Below are positions 21,613 through 31,950 of a DNA stretch of 64,000 bases, piece by piece (the stretch's first letter is position 1; each line of letters opens with the position of its first letter). The DNA is taken from the NCBI GenBank assembly GCA_963921425.1, contig OY992835.1, forward strand, positions 1,488,001 through 1,552,000, in the 5' to 3' direction. This stretch comes from Dryas octopetala (Eukaryota; Streptophyta; Magnoliopsida; Rosales; Rosaceae). Under the pieces are notes generated by a model that searched no databases, was not told the origin of the DNA, and saw nothing but the letters and a program-made list of their open reading frames with translations. Position numbers and translations under genes: made by a program.

Positions 21613-22755
21613 CATCCCCTTCTCTGTGCTTGAAGTTCAATAGGGCATCTATCTCCCAGGATTCAACTATTTATAAACCAAAGACCCTGCACAAGATCCT
21701 TGATTTCTGGTAAACTTAATTAGATATGCTCCTCTGCAATACAGTAAGTAGTATAAAAAATGAAAGTTTATTGTAATAAGTCTGATGAAAGATAAATTAT
21801 TCTATTTGTCTATGGACTTTTGTTTATATAATAGAGATTGCACCCTTTCAAAAGGGACATCAGTTAGAATCAATTTTTGGTTCAGATTCAAAATGAAAAG
21901 ATATGTCTTAACATTTGAATTTGAATTCTGCAGTTAAACAAAAAATAAAAATTAAAAATTCAAGGTTGGGTGCCTTTAGAAGTCAACAGAGCCCAAGAGC
22001 ACCAAGGTCCAATCCATACGTAACATATAACAATCACTTATGCTTATAAAGCCTAAAAGAAAACAACGTTTTATAAAATGTCAGACTATGTTGTTTGGTT
22101 TCAAACTCTAACAATACCCCTCATTTGAATGCAAATAAACTATATGCAGACACGAAAATTGTAGAGGAAATAAGATATGTCATACATCAGGATAAATGTT
22201 TTTTGGAATTGAACTTTCCTTAGTGAAGACGCATTGGATCTACCTGATGAATCAGTGGACTAAATAACCTTGAATTGTTCACTATTTTGTAGTAAACCGA
22301 GACAATACGCCACACATATATCACATCTAAACACACTTCGGTTCATGCGGTTGTGCTCATTTTGGTCCTGAACAAATCTCGATTTCATGGGAGTTTTAAA
22401 GAATATAGCCATATAATTCTCATAAATTCGACCTCACATTTACTCCCACATAGGTAACATTAATTAAAAGTATTTTGCTATACTTCTCTTGATTAACAAG
22501 AAATTAACGTCATTAAATAGAAAAACATATCCTTAAAAACTTCTGCAGACGACAACTTAGGTCATAGGAATGAGTAATTAGTGTGTTCAAACTTTGAGTC
22601 GTTCCCAACCAGTTTGCCTATTGAACCTAGACCATAGGATCTCCAATCAACTAGGTTAGGTTTTCGTCAAATTGACTCATTGTGAGATTGACATTGAACC
22701 CATTCCCCTCGATGTGTACTTAATTTGCTCTCTTAGTAGGCCTTTTGTCAAAGAA
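21613..22755 (-). pseudogene. Copia retrotransposon tail, copy 2
   Basis: Colinear with 20193-21317 over about 1.1 kb, with scattered substitutions and small indels. At its right end the minus strand still reads LLREQIKYTSRGMGSMSISQ and a stop, but the upstream pol sequence is cut at about 22755, where GC-rich CACTA-like DNA begins. The two copies could be a tandem duplication or two related insertions. Confidence 0.7.
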
Positions 22756-23633
22756 TTTCTTCTTCGTCGCCCAAAAGTTGAAAAATTGGGCCCAGCCCCA
22801 GCCCCAGCCCCAGGCCGCCCATCCCCAGCCCCAGGCTCGCCCATCCCCGCCGATCTCCACAGAAACCCCAATCCCCGTCGAACCCCGCTCAGCCCCAACC
22901 CCGCCGTCGCTTCGCCTTCCCTCGTCACCGATCGCCCAAAACTCTCTCTCCCGAAACCCACCCCCTCTTCTTTCTCTCTCCCCGAAACCCACCCCCTCCT
23001 CTTTCTCTCTCCCCGAAACCCTCCCAGCTTCCTCTTTCTCTCTCCTTCCCCTCTCCCTGCCGCCTCCCTCGATTCCCATTCCTATCCCCACTAGCAACCC
23101 CCACCTGAACCCAGCTGCAACAAACCCACCCGATTGTGGGTTTTTTTTTTTTTTTTTTTTATTTGGGTGTTTCTTGTTTTTCTGTTTTCTGTGTTTTCTG
23201 CTCATTAGCTTTAGTTTTTTTTTTCAGAGGGATCAAGTGCAGGTGGCTAGGGGAATAGTAATACCCAGAGAAATTTTTCAGGTCAGACTTAAGACTCAAT
23301 CGCTCCTTTAATGTTATTGGGCTGGTGTTTTTAATTTTTTGTTCTTAAATTTGTTTATTAGTGTTGAATAAATTAGTTTAATTCTGATCATTGTTCTTAG
23401 GGAAATTAGTTTGCTGATATTTTCTTATGCTAGATAACAAATTAGTTTTCATATAAAATTAGTTAGTTTTATATGTTTTTTAATTATAAAATTTATTAGG
23501 TAGTTTGTATGTAGATTAGTTAGTTTGTTAGTTTTTAAATATAAAATTTAGTTTAATTACATAATGTAGATTAATTAGTTTGAGAAATATAATTTAGTTA
23601 TAAGGTGGAAGGCGATATGTAGTTCAGCCATCC

Positions 23634-25121
23634 TTGAGTACTGGGAGCCCCTCTATGCCACGGAGGGCCCGTCGATCTCACCGCTCTAGTCAGGTCACCG
23701 CTACTGCTTTCGCTTCCGCTTCATCTACTGCGACGTCATCCACTGTGACGAAGGGACCATGTAGTGGGTTGAAGTCCTCTCGGATCGTGCGCAGTACTAG
23801 GGCGCGGATTCCAGTCATGTGTGTGCAAAACGGCTGACGACCCTTAGATCCTAACGTTGACAGTTTGTTCTCGCACGATGTGGGGGCTATTACCCGTGCC
23901 GAGTGCGCCATGGTTGCAACCACTTGGAAAAAATTGCCGGCAGAGATTCAACACAAAGTGATCCGCTTCATCTCAGTGAGTATATAGCTCAATAATTAAT
24001 TCAAAACGATAAATTTGATCATTCATAACAATCTAATATTTTTTTCAGGTTAACTTTGACATTCAGATGGATGATCCCCTCACTGTCACGTACATGACAG
24101 ATTTACTCATCAAGTCCTACAGGCAGTGGAAGCACGAACTACACGTGCATTTCAAGGGATTTTCGTCGGCCGTTGAGGCATTGGCGAACCCCCCTATGGA
24201 GTTGGTAGAGCAGTCTGACCAGTGGCGTTTTTTGTGCGATCATTCATGAGCCCGTCGTTTTTTGTACGTTTTATCATTTTAAGACTTTAAAAAATCGATT
24301 ATTGTTTTGTTATTCCATTATTGTATACATACACTAACACATTTATAATTTGCTTAATATTTAACAGAAGAAGTCAGTCGCCAACGCCAGAAACCGGAAA
24401 GGGAAGCCGTTTAACCATCATAGTGGTCCGACGCCCATCTCATATCAAGTAGAGTCGCGACGTTGGGTACGTCATTATTTAATTTAATACATATATATTC
24501 TTTAATATTGTTTGAGTCTTTGACAAAATTATTTTCTTTTTCAGCGTAGGTCGCAATTCCCGGAGATAGACACTTTCGGGGATATCTATGTTCATTCTGG
24601 TTGTGATGCGGCCAAGGCAAAACATGTTAGTTTTTTATATTTTAATTTTTTTTACAATTTTTTATATTTATTTTTCTAATTGGTTACTTGTATATATAAC
24701 ATTTTGAAGGATGAGATGGTGGCCAACTCGAGAATATATTTGGAGAGCTTGGCCGAGCAACATCCTCCGGGTACTCCGTTGGAGTCGATTCTAGTACTCG
24801 ATCCCGATGTCGGACATCGTATTATGATAGACTCATTGGGTGTTAGGCCCGGTAAGTAAATACGTAGCATGGGATATGGGCGGATTCGTGATGTTTGATC
24901 CTCGTCTTCGTCTTCATCTTCTTCTCAGCCATCTGCAGTCGTCGCAGAGTTGTCCGCTCAAGTGAAGAAGTTGCAGGAGGACTTACAAGCTGAGAGAGCG
25001 GAGAAGGAGGCGTTGTATGCTGCATTGACCAAGGCGATACCTGGGTTTGTCCCGCCACCATTTTCTCATCAACCTTCGTCAGATATGAATGATGATGATG
25101 CTACTGGTTTAGAATAGATTG
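23634..25121 (+). pseudogene. Decayed Ptta/En-Spm (TNP1-like) plant transposase gene
   Basis: Pieces of one protein can be followed over several exons: VGAITRAECAMVATTWKKLP, then VNFDIQMDDPLTVTYMTD after an intron ending TTTTTTCAG. QWRFLCDHS follows and runs into an in-frame stop (24247-24249). Further on are KKSVANARNRKGKPFNHHSG, RSQFPEIDTFGDIYV and a coiled-coil-like segment EVKKLQEDLQAERAEKEALY near 24960-25015. The layout is that of Transposase_24-type proteins. A stop also follows CVQNG at 23835-23837. The breaks make a working product unlikely. Confidence 0.6.
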
Positions 25122-25274
25122 ACCATTAGGGTTATTACTACTTTGTATGGATATTTGGATATATAAATTTATTAATTTTGTTTTATATAGTTTTTGAATA
25201 AAGATTTTTTTAAAAAATATTAAATTCAAATATATAATCTAAATAAAAAAACAATTTTTTTAAAAAATATATAT

Positions 25275-25745
25275 ATGTTTAGGCGACGAACAATTTTGTC
25301 GCCTAAACATACTTTGGGCGACGAACTTAACTATTCCTCGCCTAAAGCATGTTTAGGCGACGAACAATTATGTCGCTTAAACATGCTTTAGGCGAGGAAT
25401 AGTTAAGTTCGTCGCCCAAAGCATGTTTAGGCGACGAAATTGTTTGTCACCCAAAGCATGTTATGGCGAGGAAATTAATTATTCCTCCCCCAAAGCATGT
25501 TGAGGCGACGGACAATTTCTTCGCCCAAACATGCTTTGGGCGACGAACCTAATTTTTCCTTGCCCAAAACATGCTTTGGGCAAGGAATAATATGCTTTAG
25601 AAGACGAACTAAATTCGTCGCTCAAGGTGTCTTTGGGCGATGAAAGTTACTGGTTCGTCACCCAAAATCTTGGACGTCATGGCTTGGGCGGCTAAACTGT
25701 CGACGAACTGAGTTCGTCGCCCAAACGTTTGGGCGACGAAATTCG
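25275..25745. repeat. GGCGACGAA repeat array with long hairpin
   Basis: At least twelve copies of (T)GGGCGACGAA or TTTAGGCGACGAA in both orientations, separated by AAGCATGTTT spacers. The part 25283-25440 forms a near-perfect inverted repeat with arms of about 75 bp. Such arrays are typical of CACTA subterminal regions. Confidence 0.75.
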
Positions 25746-25764
25746 ACTTTGCAGACCACAACAT

Positions 25765-26089
25765 TGAAGAAATCCAGGCATCCATTCCAAAACCAATTGG
25801 TAATGGGAGGAGTAGCCCAAACCCTTATAAGCCACTAGCTAGGCCCTCACATCTTCAATGTGGGATTTCTCTCAACACGCCCCCGCACGTGTGACGTCAT
25901 TTAAGCCTAACACATTAACAATTTATATTGGGTGGCGTGGGAGCATGTGTGGCCGTTAGGGGCATCACGTGGATAACATGCTCTGATACCATGAAGAAAT
26001 CTAGGCATCCATCCCAAAACCAATTGGCAATGAGAGGAGTAGCCCAAACCCTTATAAGCCACTAGCAAAGCCCTCACATTCTCTCAACA
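25765..26089 (-). mobile_element. TRIM (terminal-repeat retrotransposon in miniature), complete
   Basis: A 325-bp element with LTRs at 25992-26089 (5' LTR on the minus strand) and 25765-25877 (3' LTR). Each LTR runs TGTTGAGAG...CTTCA on the minus strand. Directly inside the 5' LTR is the primer binding site TGGTATCAGAGC (25991-25980), complementary to initiator tRNA-Met. Directly before the 3' LTR is a purine tract containing GGGGG. The target duplication AACAT is perfect (25760-25764 and 26090-26094). The 5' LTR lacks about 15 bp present in the other. No protein is encoded, as expected for TRIMs. Confidence 0.9.
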
Positions 26090-26094
26090 AACAT

Positions 26095-26999
26095 CTCCCT
26101 TCAATAGCCCACTTAAATAAACAAAGAGTAAATTACAAATAATCTCCCCAAGTTTAACATGTGTGTCAATATAGTCAATGAAATTTTTATTTGTACAATG
26201 CCTCCCCCTAAACTATGAATGAGTGTTAAAGAGGACCTTATGTTACTTAGATCTGTTAACTTCTTGAATCACATACGTGAGAAACTTAACCACTTAAACA
26301 AGGTAGCTATAGTAATTTAATGCTATATAAGGTATATAAGGTAGCTCTGCAACTTGAACAAGAGGGATTGGGTATTGGTTTCAAAAATGTTAATGCCAAG
26401 GAAGAAAAAATTCTTACACAAGGTCCAACTCCCACATAGATGATTCTATTACCCATTTACAGTCTCTGGCTAAATTTTAATACAAACATTACTTTTTTCA
26501 TTCTCCAGCAAAGTATACATTGTCATAAGAGCACTTTGAGATCCAATTAATATACAGTGAGTGAAGTTGTAAATCTTCTAGTATACCTCCCTAACTTTCC
26601 TAGTAGAAAGTAGGCTAACATGATAACCCAATCATATTGTGAGCAGTTTCCATATATCTAACATGATGAAACATATGACGAGGTGATAATATGTTGCAGA
26701 CCAATGTGCCAAACAAATGATAATAATAATAATATAAAATTCTTTAACATGACAAACTGATCCCATATAGCATATGAGAAAATCTCATATCAACACCAAG
26801 CAATAAAAGCTAGTTCACATAATTTGATTAGCAAATACTGGTTTGGGGTTTAAACCCAAAGAATGTGGTTGAGCAAAACCAAACACCTAGCCTGGCGGTT
26901 ACCATCAAATTCAAAAAGTGGATTCATTTTTTTGTTTGATGAGATTAACGTGAAGCCTTTTCCATATAGCAACCCAGTGAATTATAATGGATTGGGCAG
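26095..26999. other. Intergenic, no gene recognised
   Basis: AT-rich sequence. The left part (about 26125-26240) has the texture of a MITE end (TACAAATAATCTCCCCAAGT), but no partner was found. A (TAA)n run lies near 26725. Confidence 0.4.
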
Positions 27000-27742
27000 G
27001 ATGCTTTTTTTTTTTCTTTTAAGCTTTCTCCATGTCGTTCGCACAACCTAGGGACGCTCTATTAAAGCTTCCATCCCGGCCTCTGCACTCGCTTTTTTTT
27101 TTTTTTTAAGCCTTTGCCATTCACCTCGGCATCGGCACCGTCGAAACAAGCCTAGCCATCTGCCTTGAGTTTGCTCCGCTGCCGCTGCCGCGCACACAAC
27201 AATCTTTTTTGGCTTCGACTTCGGCAAAGGCTGAGGCTGAGGCTTGCCGTCGCATCTGCTCTCTCTCTCTGTTATTTTTATTTTTATTTTTTCTGTTTCG
27301 TTTACACAACACAGAGAAGCATAGCCCTTCCTCTGGCTTGCTCCGCTGCTCCACAACGTAGGCCTCACTTCCCTACGCACCTCCATCACCGCGCACACCC
27401 CACTGCCCCAGTGCCTCCATTGGACTTGGCTTCAGCTTCAGCGACGCAAAGGCCGAGGCTTGCCGTCACTAGGCTCGCGAGCAGCAGGTGTTGCTCTCTC
27501 CTCTTTGTAATCCTCTTGCGATCGCGGCAACAAAAGAAAGGAGGCTGCAGCCTCTGCCTCGGAGAGGCTGAGGCTGAAGCCTTCCCATTTTTTTTGCTTT
27601 TCAATTTTGTGGAACCCTGCTCCAAAGACATGATTCGTGTCGCCGAATCAAAATCTAGGACTCTTTACAGATCCATTATGAAGTCAGTGAGGTAGAGTTC
27701 GAATGGGAATGAAACCTCGTTTCCCACACGGACGGCGCCAAA
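27000..27742 (-). other. Leader/internal region of an LTR retrotransposon, GC-rich with GAGGCTGAGGCT repeats
   Basis: On the minus strand this follows the LTR at 27743-28119. It starts with a primer-binding-site-like TTGGCGCCGTCCGTG and the block GGGAAACGAGG. It then becomes rich in short GGCTGAGGCTG/GGCTTCAGCCTC motifs (about 27130-27600) in both orientations. Long open frames occur on both strands because of the repeats, but none resembles gag or pol. No second LTR was found to the left, so the element is probably truncated near 27000. Confidence 0.5.
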
Positions 27743-28119
27743 TGTTGATACACAAATTTCGTCAAGCCATCAACTACAATAATTACAACATAAAACGACA
27801 ATCACACAAGCGAACAAAAAGATGTATAGTGGTTTACCTTATCCCAATTAGATCTAGGCTACGTTCACTTGATTGTGATTAAGATTTCACTATGAATAAT
27901 TGAAGAGTACAAAGAGTCTTAGAGGAGGCATTATGAATCTCCCCCCCCTAAAGAGGTGGAGGGCCTTATTTATAATAGATTATAAGACTCTCACCTTTAC
28001 AAATATCCTAATGGACTATAACACATTTAAACCCAAATTTAATACAAACAATAAAGCCTTATATAGTCTAAGGTTCAATATTTTCTAGGGCTCAACATGA
28101 CACAAAATGGGTATCAACA
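27743..28119 (-). mobile_element. LTR (377 bp), probably the 5' LTR of a truncated Gypsy-like element
   Basis: Begins TGTTGATAC and ends GTATCAACA, a perfect 9-bp terminal inverted repeat with TG...CA borders. The minus orientation is set by the primer-binding-site sequence TTGGCGCCGTCC directly adjoining 27742. A TATATAA-like box lies inside. The right flank is the orphan F-box gene tail at 28120. Confidence 0.75.
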
Positions 28120-28500
28120 CGTGTCATTGGTAAAATTTGTCTTCAACACTTCAATTCTTTTGTAAAATCCGTCTTTGGCTTTATATAATATTGTGAGTTC
28201 AAAAGTGTTGGAATCAAAAGTTTCCAGCTGATACTTATGCAAGTCTATTTCTACTTGTTTAATTGTGAGTTTTTAGACCAAAAAAATAAAATAAAATAAA
28301 ATTGTGAGTTTAGTAGTTTACATTGGAGGCTGATTCAGAGTTTTATTTGAGGACTCTTGATAGTTCATGTCTTCAACATTTTACAAACCAGAAACTTTAC
28401 TACTTTGCATTTATTTTTGTTTTATAAACCTTTGTATTGTGTGTTAATATGATATGCAATAATGGTATGAAGAATATGTTACTTGTAAAAGAGCCATCAC
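28120..28500 (+). pseudogene. Orphan copy of the F-box gene 3' flank
   Basis: The segment aligns in order with the region just after the F-box gene stop codon (39276-39600). Shared blocks are TGTCATTGGTA, GTCTTTGGC, GAGTCTATTTCTACCT versus CAAGTCTATTTCTACTT, TAATTGTGAG, TTACATTGGAG and GAATATGTTACT. No coding part of the F-box gene is present here. The copy is interrupted on its left exactly by the LTR at 27743-28119. An ancestral tandem F-box gene is inferred. Confidence 0.6.
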
Positions 28501-29154
28501 ATTGCAAAACGTAAGCATATTTATATACAATACATCAATTTTTTTTTGGGCTAATTACAAATTAATTAATAAAACTTTTCACAATTATATATTAATCAAT
28601 ACACATTTTATAATTTCATTTTAATCATTATTGACTAAAATGAAAAAAGATAAATTATAATATATTAATAAACATACATTTCTATTCAGATTTATATTTG
28701 TATTAAATTTGTGTTTGACTGCTACGCAACAAAACGGCTTAGCCCAAAACCCAGGAGCTAAACCCTAAGACATAAGCTCCAGAATCCTAATTCTAAACTC
28801 TAAACTCTATTTATATACCATGCACTCTATTTTTATACCCTAAATCTCATTTATATACCTTAAACTGAACCAAGGGCAACATCGTAATTTTACGCCCATA
28901 AGTAATGAAAAAATTGAATGGGCAAATTGATATTTTTCAATATATCAAAATACATGACATCATCAAGTGGTTGGACTTAGTGACTAAAGTGAGATATAAT
29001 TTCAAAAGTCATTGACTTTTATGAGAAAATAAAATTTACATTGACTATTAGGTAATATTGAAATGTTGTATTGATTTTAATGTAATTTGCTATTATTTCC
29101 ATGAAAAATCAATTTAATAGTTACTCGTAATTATAATTTTATAATTACAAAAAT
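28501..29154. other. AT-rich intergenic, no gene recognised
   Basis: Contains CTAAACTCTA/TATATACC-type short repeats (about 28740-28870), with a CAGGAGCTAAACC motif also seen near 36145. A possible MITE end GGGCTAATTACAAATTAATT lies at about 28550. No open frame. Confidence 0.4.
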
Positions 29155-29550
29155 GCTCTAGAGCTAACCACTTAGTAAGATAATACGGCTAACCAACCAT
29201 TTAAGCCTACTACACAATGTGATCTTGTAATCCGAATCGTTCAATTTTTAGATCCTTATTCAAAGATCAACCTTGCAAAAAATTAACCAAATTGGAAATT
29301 ATTTAGCCGTTTGACTGTCATCACAATCATTTCAATGTTTTATCAAAAAAGTGTGTACGTCCATTTTTTTTTAGTACAATTAGCTTACTAATAGTTTGAT
29401 TAAATGATTTCCAATGATTTTTTGCAGGGTTGATCATTGAATGAGGATCTAAAAAATGAATGGTTCGGATTATGAAATCAAGCGTTGTATAGTGGGCCCA
29501 AAAAAGGTGGTTAGGGTTGTATTATCTTACTAACTGGTTAGTTCTAGAGC
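29155..29550. mobile_element. Inverted-repeat DNA element with GCTCTAGA termini
   Basis: The left end GCTCTAGAGCTAACC and inverted right end GCTCTAGAACTAACC match. The match extends about 30 bp through TTAGTAAGATAATA. The interior has the inner inverted repeat seen at 15820 and 16160 (TTTTTTGCAGGGTTGATCA). A sequence with the same terminus (GCTCTAAAACTAAC) starts at 30811. Target duplication not found, so the superfamily is open; Mutator-type is possible. Confidence 0.6.
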
Positions 29551-29764
29551 GCTCCTCATTCATAACTAATATGACTTTTCTCAAGTCTAAGCCTTTTGGC
29601 ACCCGTTCCCGCCAAGCGGTCTTTCTATTGCATATATAGATACTATGAGAATAATGGATGAGAACCATTTTTTTTTTTTTTATTGAGGGTGAGAACCAAT
29701 TTAATGACTAAATGAATATTCTTTTTTTTTTTTTTTTTTTTTCTAATATAACTAAATGTATAGT

Positions 29765-30756
29765 AAACTGGGTACCTATATCTCCTTTTCCTGTGCTCTG
29801 ATCTCTCTCCTCCGCATTGAGAGTCGGTGGCGCGATCCTACCCGAAATGGGTGCTCCCCTGAGATACGTCTCAGATATGAGGCTTTTGCCTCTTCCCCCT
29901 TTAATTTGTTTCTCCTTCCTAGCTCCTCCACTTTTCTTTCAATCTCACACCAAAACCTGAACAAAGCCCTAACCCTAGAATTGTTATGTTTCTCATTCAA
30001 TTTCCCCTCGTTCCCCTTATCCTTTGCCTCCTCTTTTCCCCCATGCTCCATATTCTCTCCATCTTTGCCTTCCCTCTCTTTATTGCTCCTCCCCCTTTTC
30101 TGATTGAGCATCATGATTGGGCCTCTGCAGTGGCTTCTCCTAAACGCGTGTTGTCGCGTATCAATTGGAAGGTGTGTAGAGTTGTTTCGACTCAAGTGTA
30201 CGCACTACCTCCTTCTACAATTCGTTGTAGGTTTTTCTTGATTTCTCTTGTTTTGGGTTTGCCTTGCTCACATGTGTTCTTCGAGTGGTGGTTGCAGTTT
30301 CTCAAAGATGTTGCTGTGTTCAATTATGGAGCTGTTAACCTTTCTTTTTTGGGTGTTTCTCTCATAGTTTGGTTCTGCATCTCTAGGATGATCTGGTTTG
30401 ATCATTGGTTTTGGAGTTTTACAAGGGTTGTCATTTTGGATCCTTCTACCGGAGTTGGGGGCAGCTGCCTTCGTGCTCATCAGTGGCGGCATGGGTTTTG
30501 CGGCGGTGGATGATGCTCCTTGGTTTAGGAATAGGTTTTATTTCGGTTGTTATTTTTAGGCCATGTGCACTATTAGGCCTTCTATTGGGTCATGTATTTT
30601 GTATATGGATGGGCCTAGTAAGAGAGAATTGTGGAACGGGACTGTGCAGTTTTTGGCTAACATCAAACAAAATACAGTTTCACATCCTACCTTCTTAAGC
30701 CTTTTTATTGTACATTTACTTTGATCTAATGGAATTTCAATTTCGACAAAAAAAAA
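29765..30756 (+). mobile_element. LINE-type insertion, internally deleted or non-autonomous
   Basis: Ends in the plant LINE-like 3' motif GGAATTTCAATTTCGAC followed by poly-A (about 30747-30757). It is flanked by a 14-bp duplication, ACTAAATGTATAGT (29751-29764) versus ACTAAATGGATAGT (30757-30770), one mismatch. The 992-bp body starts with a GC-richer leader. No endonuclease or reverse transcriptase domain is encoded. Short open frames inside are hydrophobic, without a recognised family. Confidence 0.75.
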
Positions 30757-30770
30757 ACTAAATGGATAGT

Positions 30771-31574
30771 TTTGAAAAAATAAAAATAAAAATAAATAAA
30801 TAAGAGGAGTGCTCTAAAACTAACTAGCTAACAAGTTAATATGAAGCTAAAAATCTTTTTAGGCCAACCACATGAGTAATTTCAGAATTCGAACCCTCCA
30901 TTTTTTAGGCCTTACTACAAAGATTATGATTGCAAAAAGTTTAACCAAATCATTAATCATTTGGTTATCTAACTTTGATCAAATAAATAGACGAACATTA
31001 TGTTTTGATAAAAGTATATCAATGGTTGTTATTATAATCAAATGACTATACAATGTTAAATGGAAAGACCCAAAACAAAGGGGCCAACATGTTTGTGATG
31101 TAATCTAAAAAACTACATTTAAATTTAGTAGTCCAATTGAAATATTATATGGCCTTCATGCTATTATATGGTCTAAAAAATTATTAGGATTTGGTATTTA
31201 ATTCTAATTTTTTAATTTTTTATTCTTAAAGATATTATTTTTATTTTATTTTTAATGATATTTTTTTATAATTATTTTGTAGGCAAAGAGACGATGTTGC
31301 TCAAAATTGGTATTTTTGACCAAAAACCTTTGATTGAGCCAAATAGAAAGTTTGAGATCCTTAATTGGAATAAAGTGAATGTCGCATCCTCAATTACGAC
31401 AATAGGTATAATATGAGTCATTTTGCTAAAATTATCCCTAATTGAAAACTCACCCCTAAGTGAAAACTCACCCCTATGTTGACACGTGTCAAAATGTTAT
31501 AACAAAAAAAAAAAAAACAACATTATTAGTTATTGTGCATGTTCGACCATCTTCTATCTTCATACATTGCAACA
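30771..31574. other. Repeat-derived intergenic DNA
   Basis: Starts with a MITE terminus GGAGTGCTCTAAAACTAAC (30807) of the family at 29155. Its partner end was not found. A short direct repeat AAAACTCACCCCTA occurs twice at about 31447-31475. No gene. Confidence 0.4.
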
Positions 31575-31583
31575 TTTTTTTTA

Positions 31584-31941
31584 GAGTTAAATACAAAAAT
31601 GGTCCTCGAACTTTACACTGATTCTCAATTTAGTCTGCTAACTATAAAAAGTATTAATTTGGTCCACGAATTTTCCAAGTTATACTAAAGCAGTACAAAT
31701 GTTAACTTCAATCTAAAATTCACGGAATTTGTCACATGAAAATGTGATGAACGGACTGAAATGCTCTTGAAAATGTGGTCACTTGCTATGCACATTTTCG
31801 TTAAATTTTTCAATGAAAGTTAACGTTTGTACTGATTTGGTACAACTTAAAAAGTTCGTGGACCAAATTGACACTTTTTATAGTTAATGGACCAAATTGA
31901 GATGCACTGTGAAGTTCATGGACTATTTTTGTATTTAACAC
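31584..31941. mobile_element. Mutator-type MITE (358 bp) with 9-bp target duplication
   Basis: Terminal inverted repeats GAGTTAAATACAAAAATGGT and GTGTTAAATACAAAAATAGT continue for about 50 bp with mismatches. A perfect 9-bp duplication TTTTTTTTA lies at 31575-31583 and 31942-31950, though it is low-complexity. No coding capacity. The termini are related to the larger element at 58120-59681. Confidence 0.75.
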
Positions 31942-31950
31942 TTTTTTTTA

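Larger units (their letters stand above)
22756..25750 (+). mobile_element. Truncated second CACTA-like element
   Basis: Evidence is a decayed Transposase_24-like gene (23630-25120) and GGCGACGAA-type subterminal repeats at its right end (25275-25745) with a related TTCTTCGTCGCCC at the left edge (about 22760). A GC-rich leader with CAGCCCCAGCCCCAG repeats (22790-22860) and CT-rich sequence (22950-23060) follows the left edge. No CACTA terminal repeat or target duplication is visible at either side, so both ends may be lost. It abuts the Copia fragment on the left and a TRIM element on the right. Confidence 0.55.

Noticed and set aside
22672..23311. Long proline-, serine- and arginine-rich frames on both strands
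   Set aside because: They arise from low-complexity CAGCCCC and CT-rich leader sequence of a transposon; no family resemblance.
27048..27695. Overlapping frames of 116-176 codons
   Set aside because: Produced by the GGCTGAGGCTG array in the retrotransposon leader; both strands are equally open.
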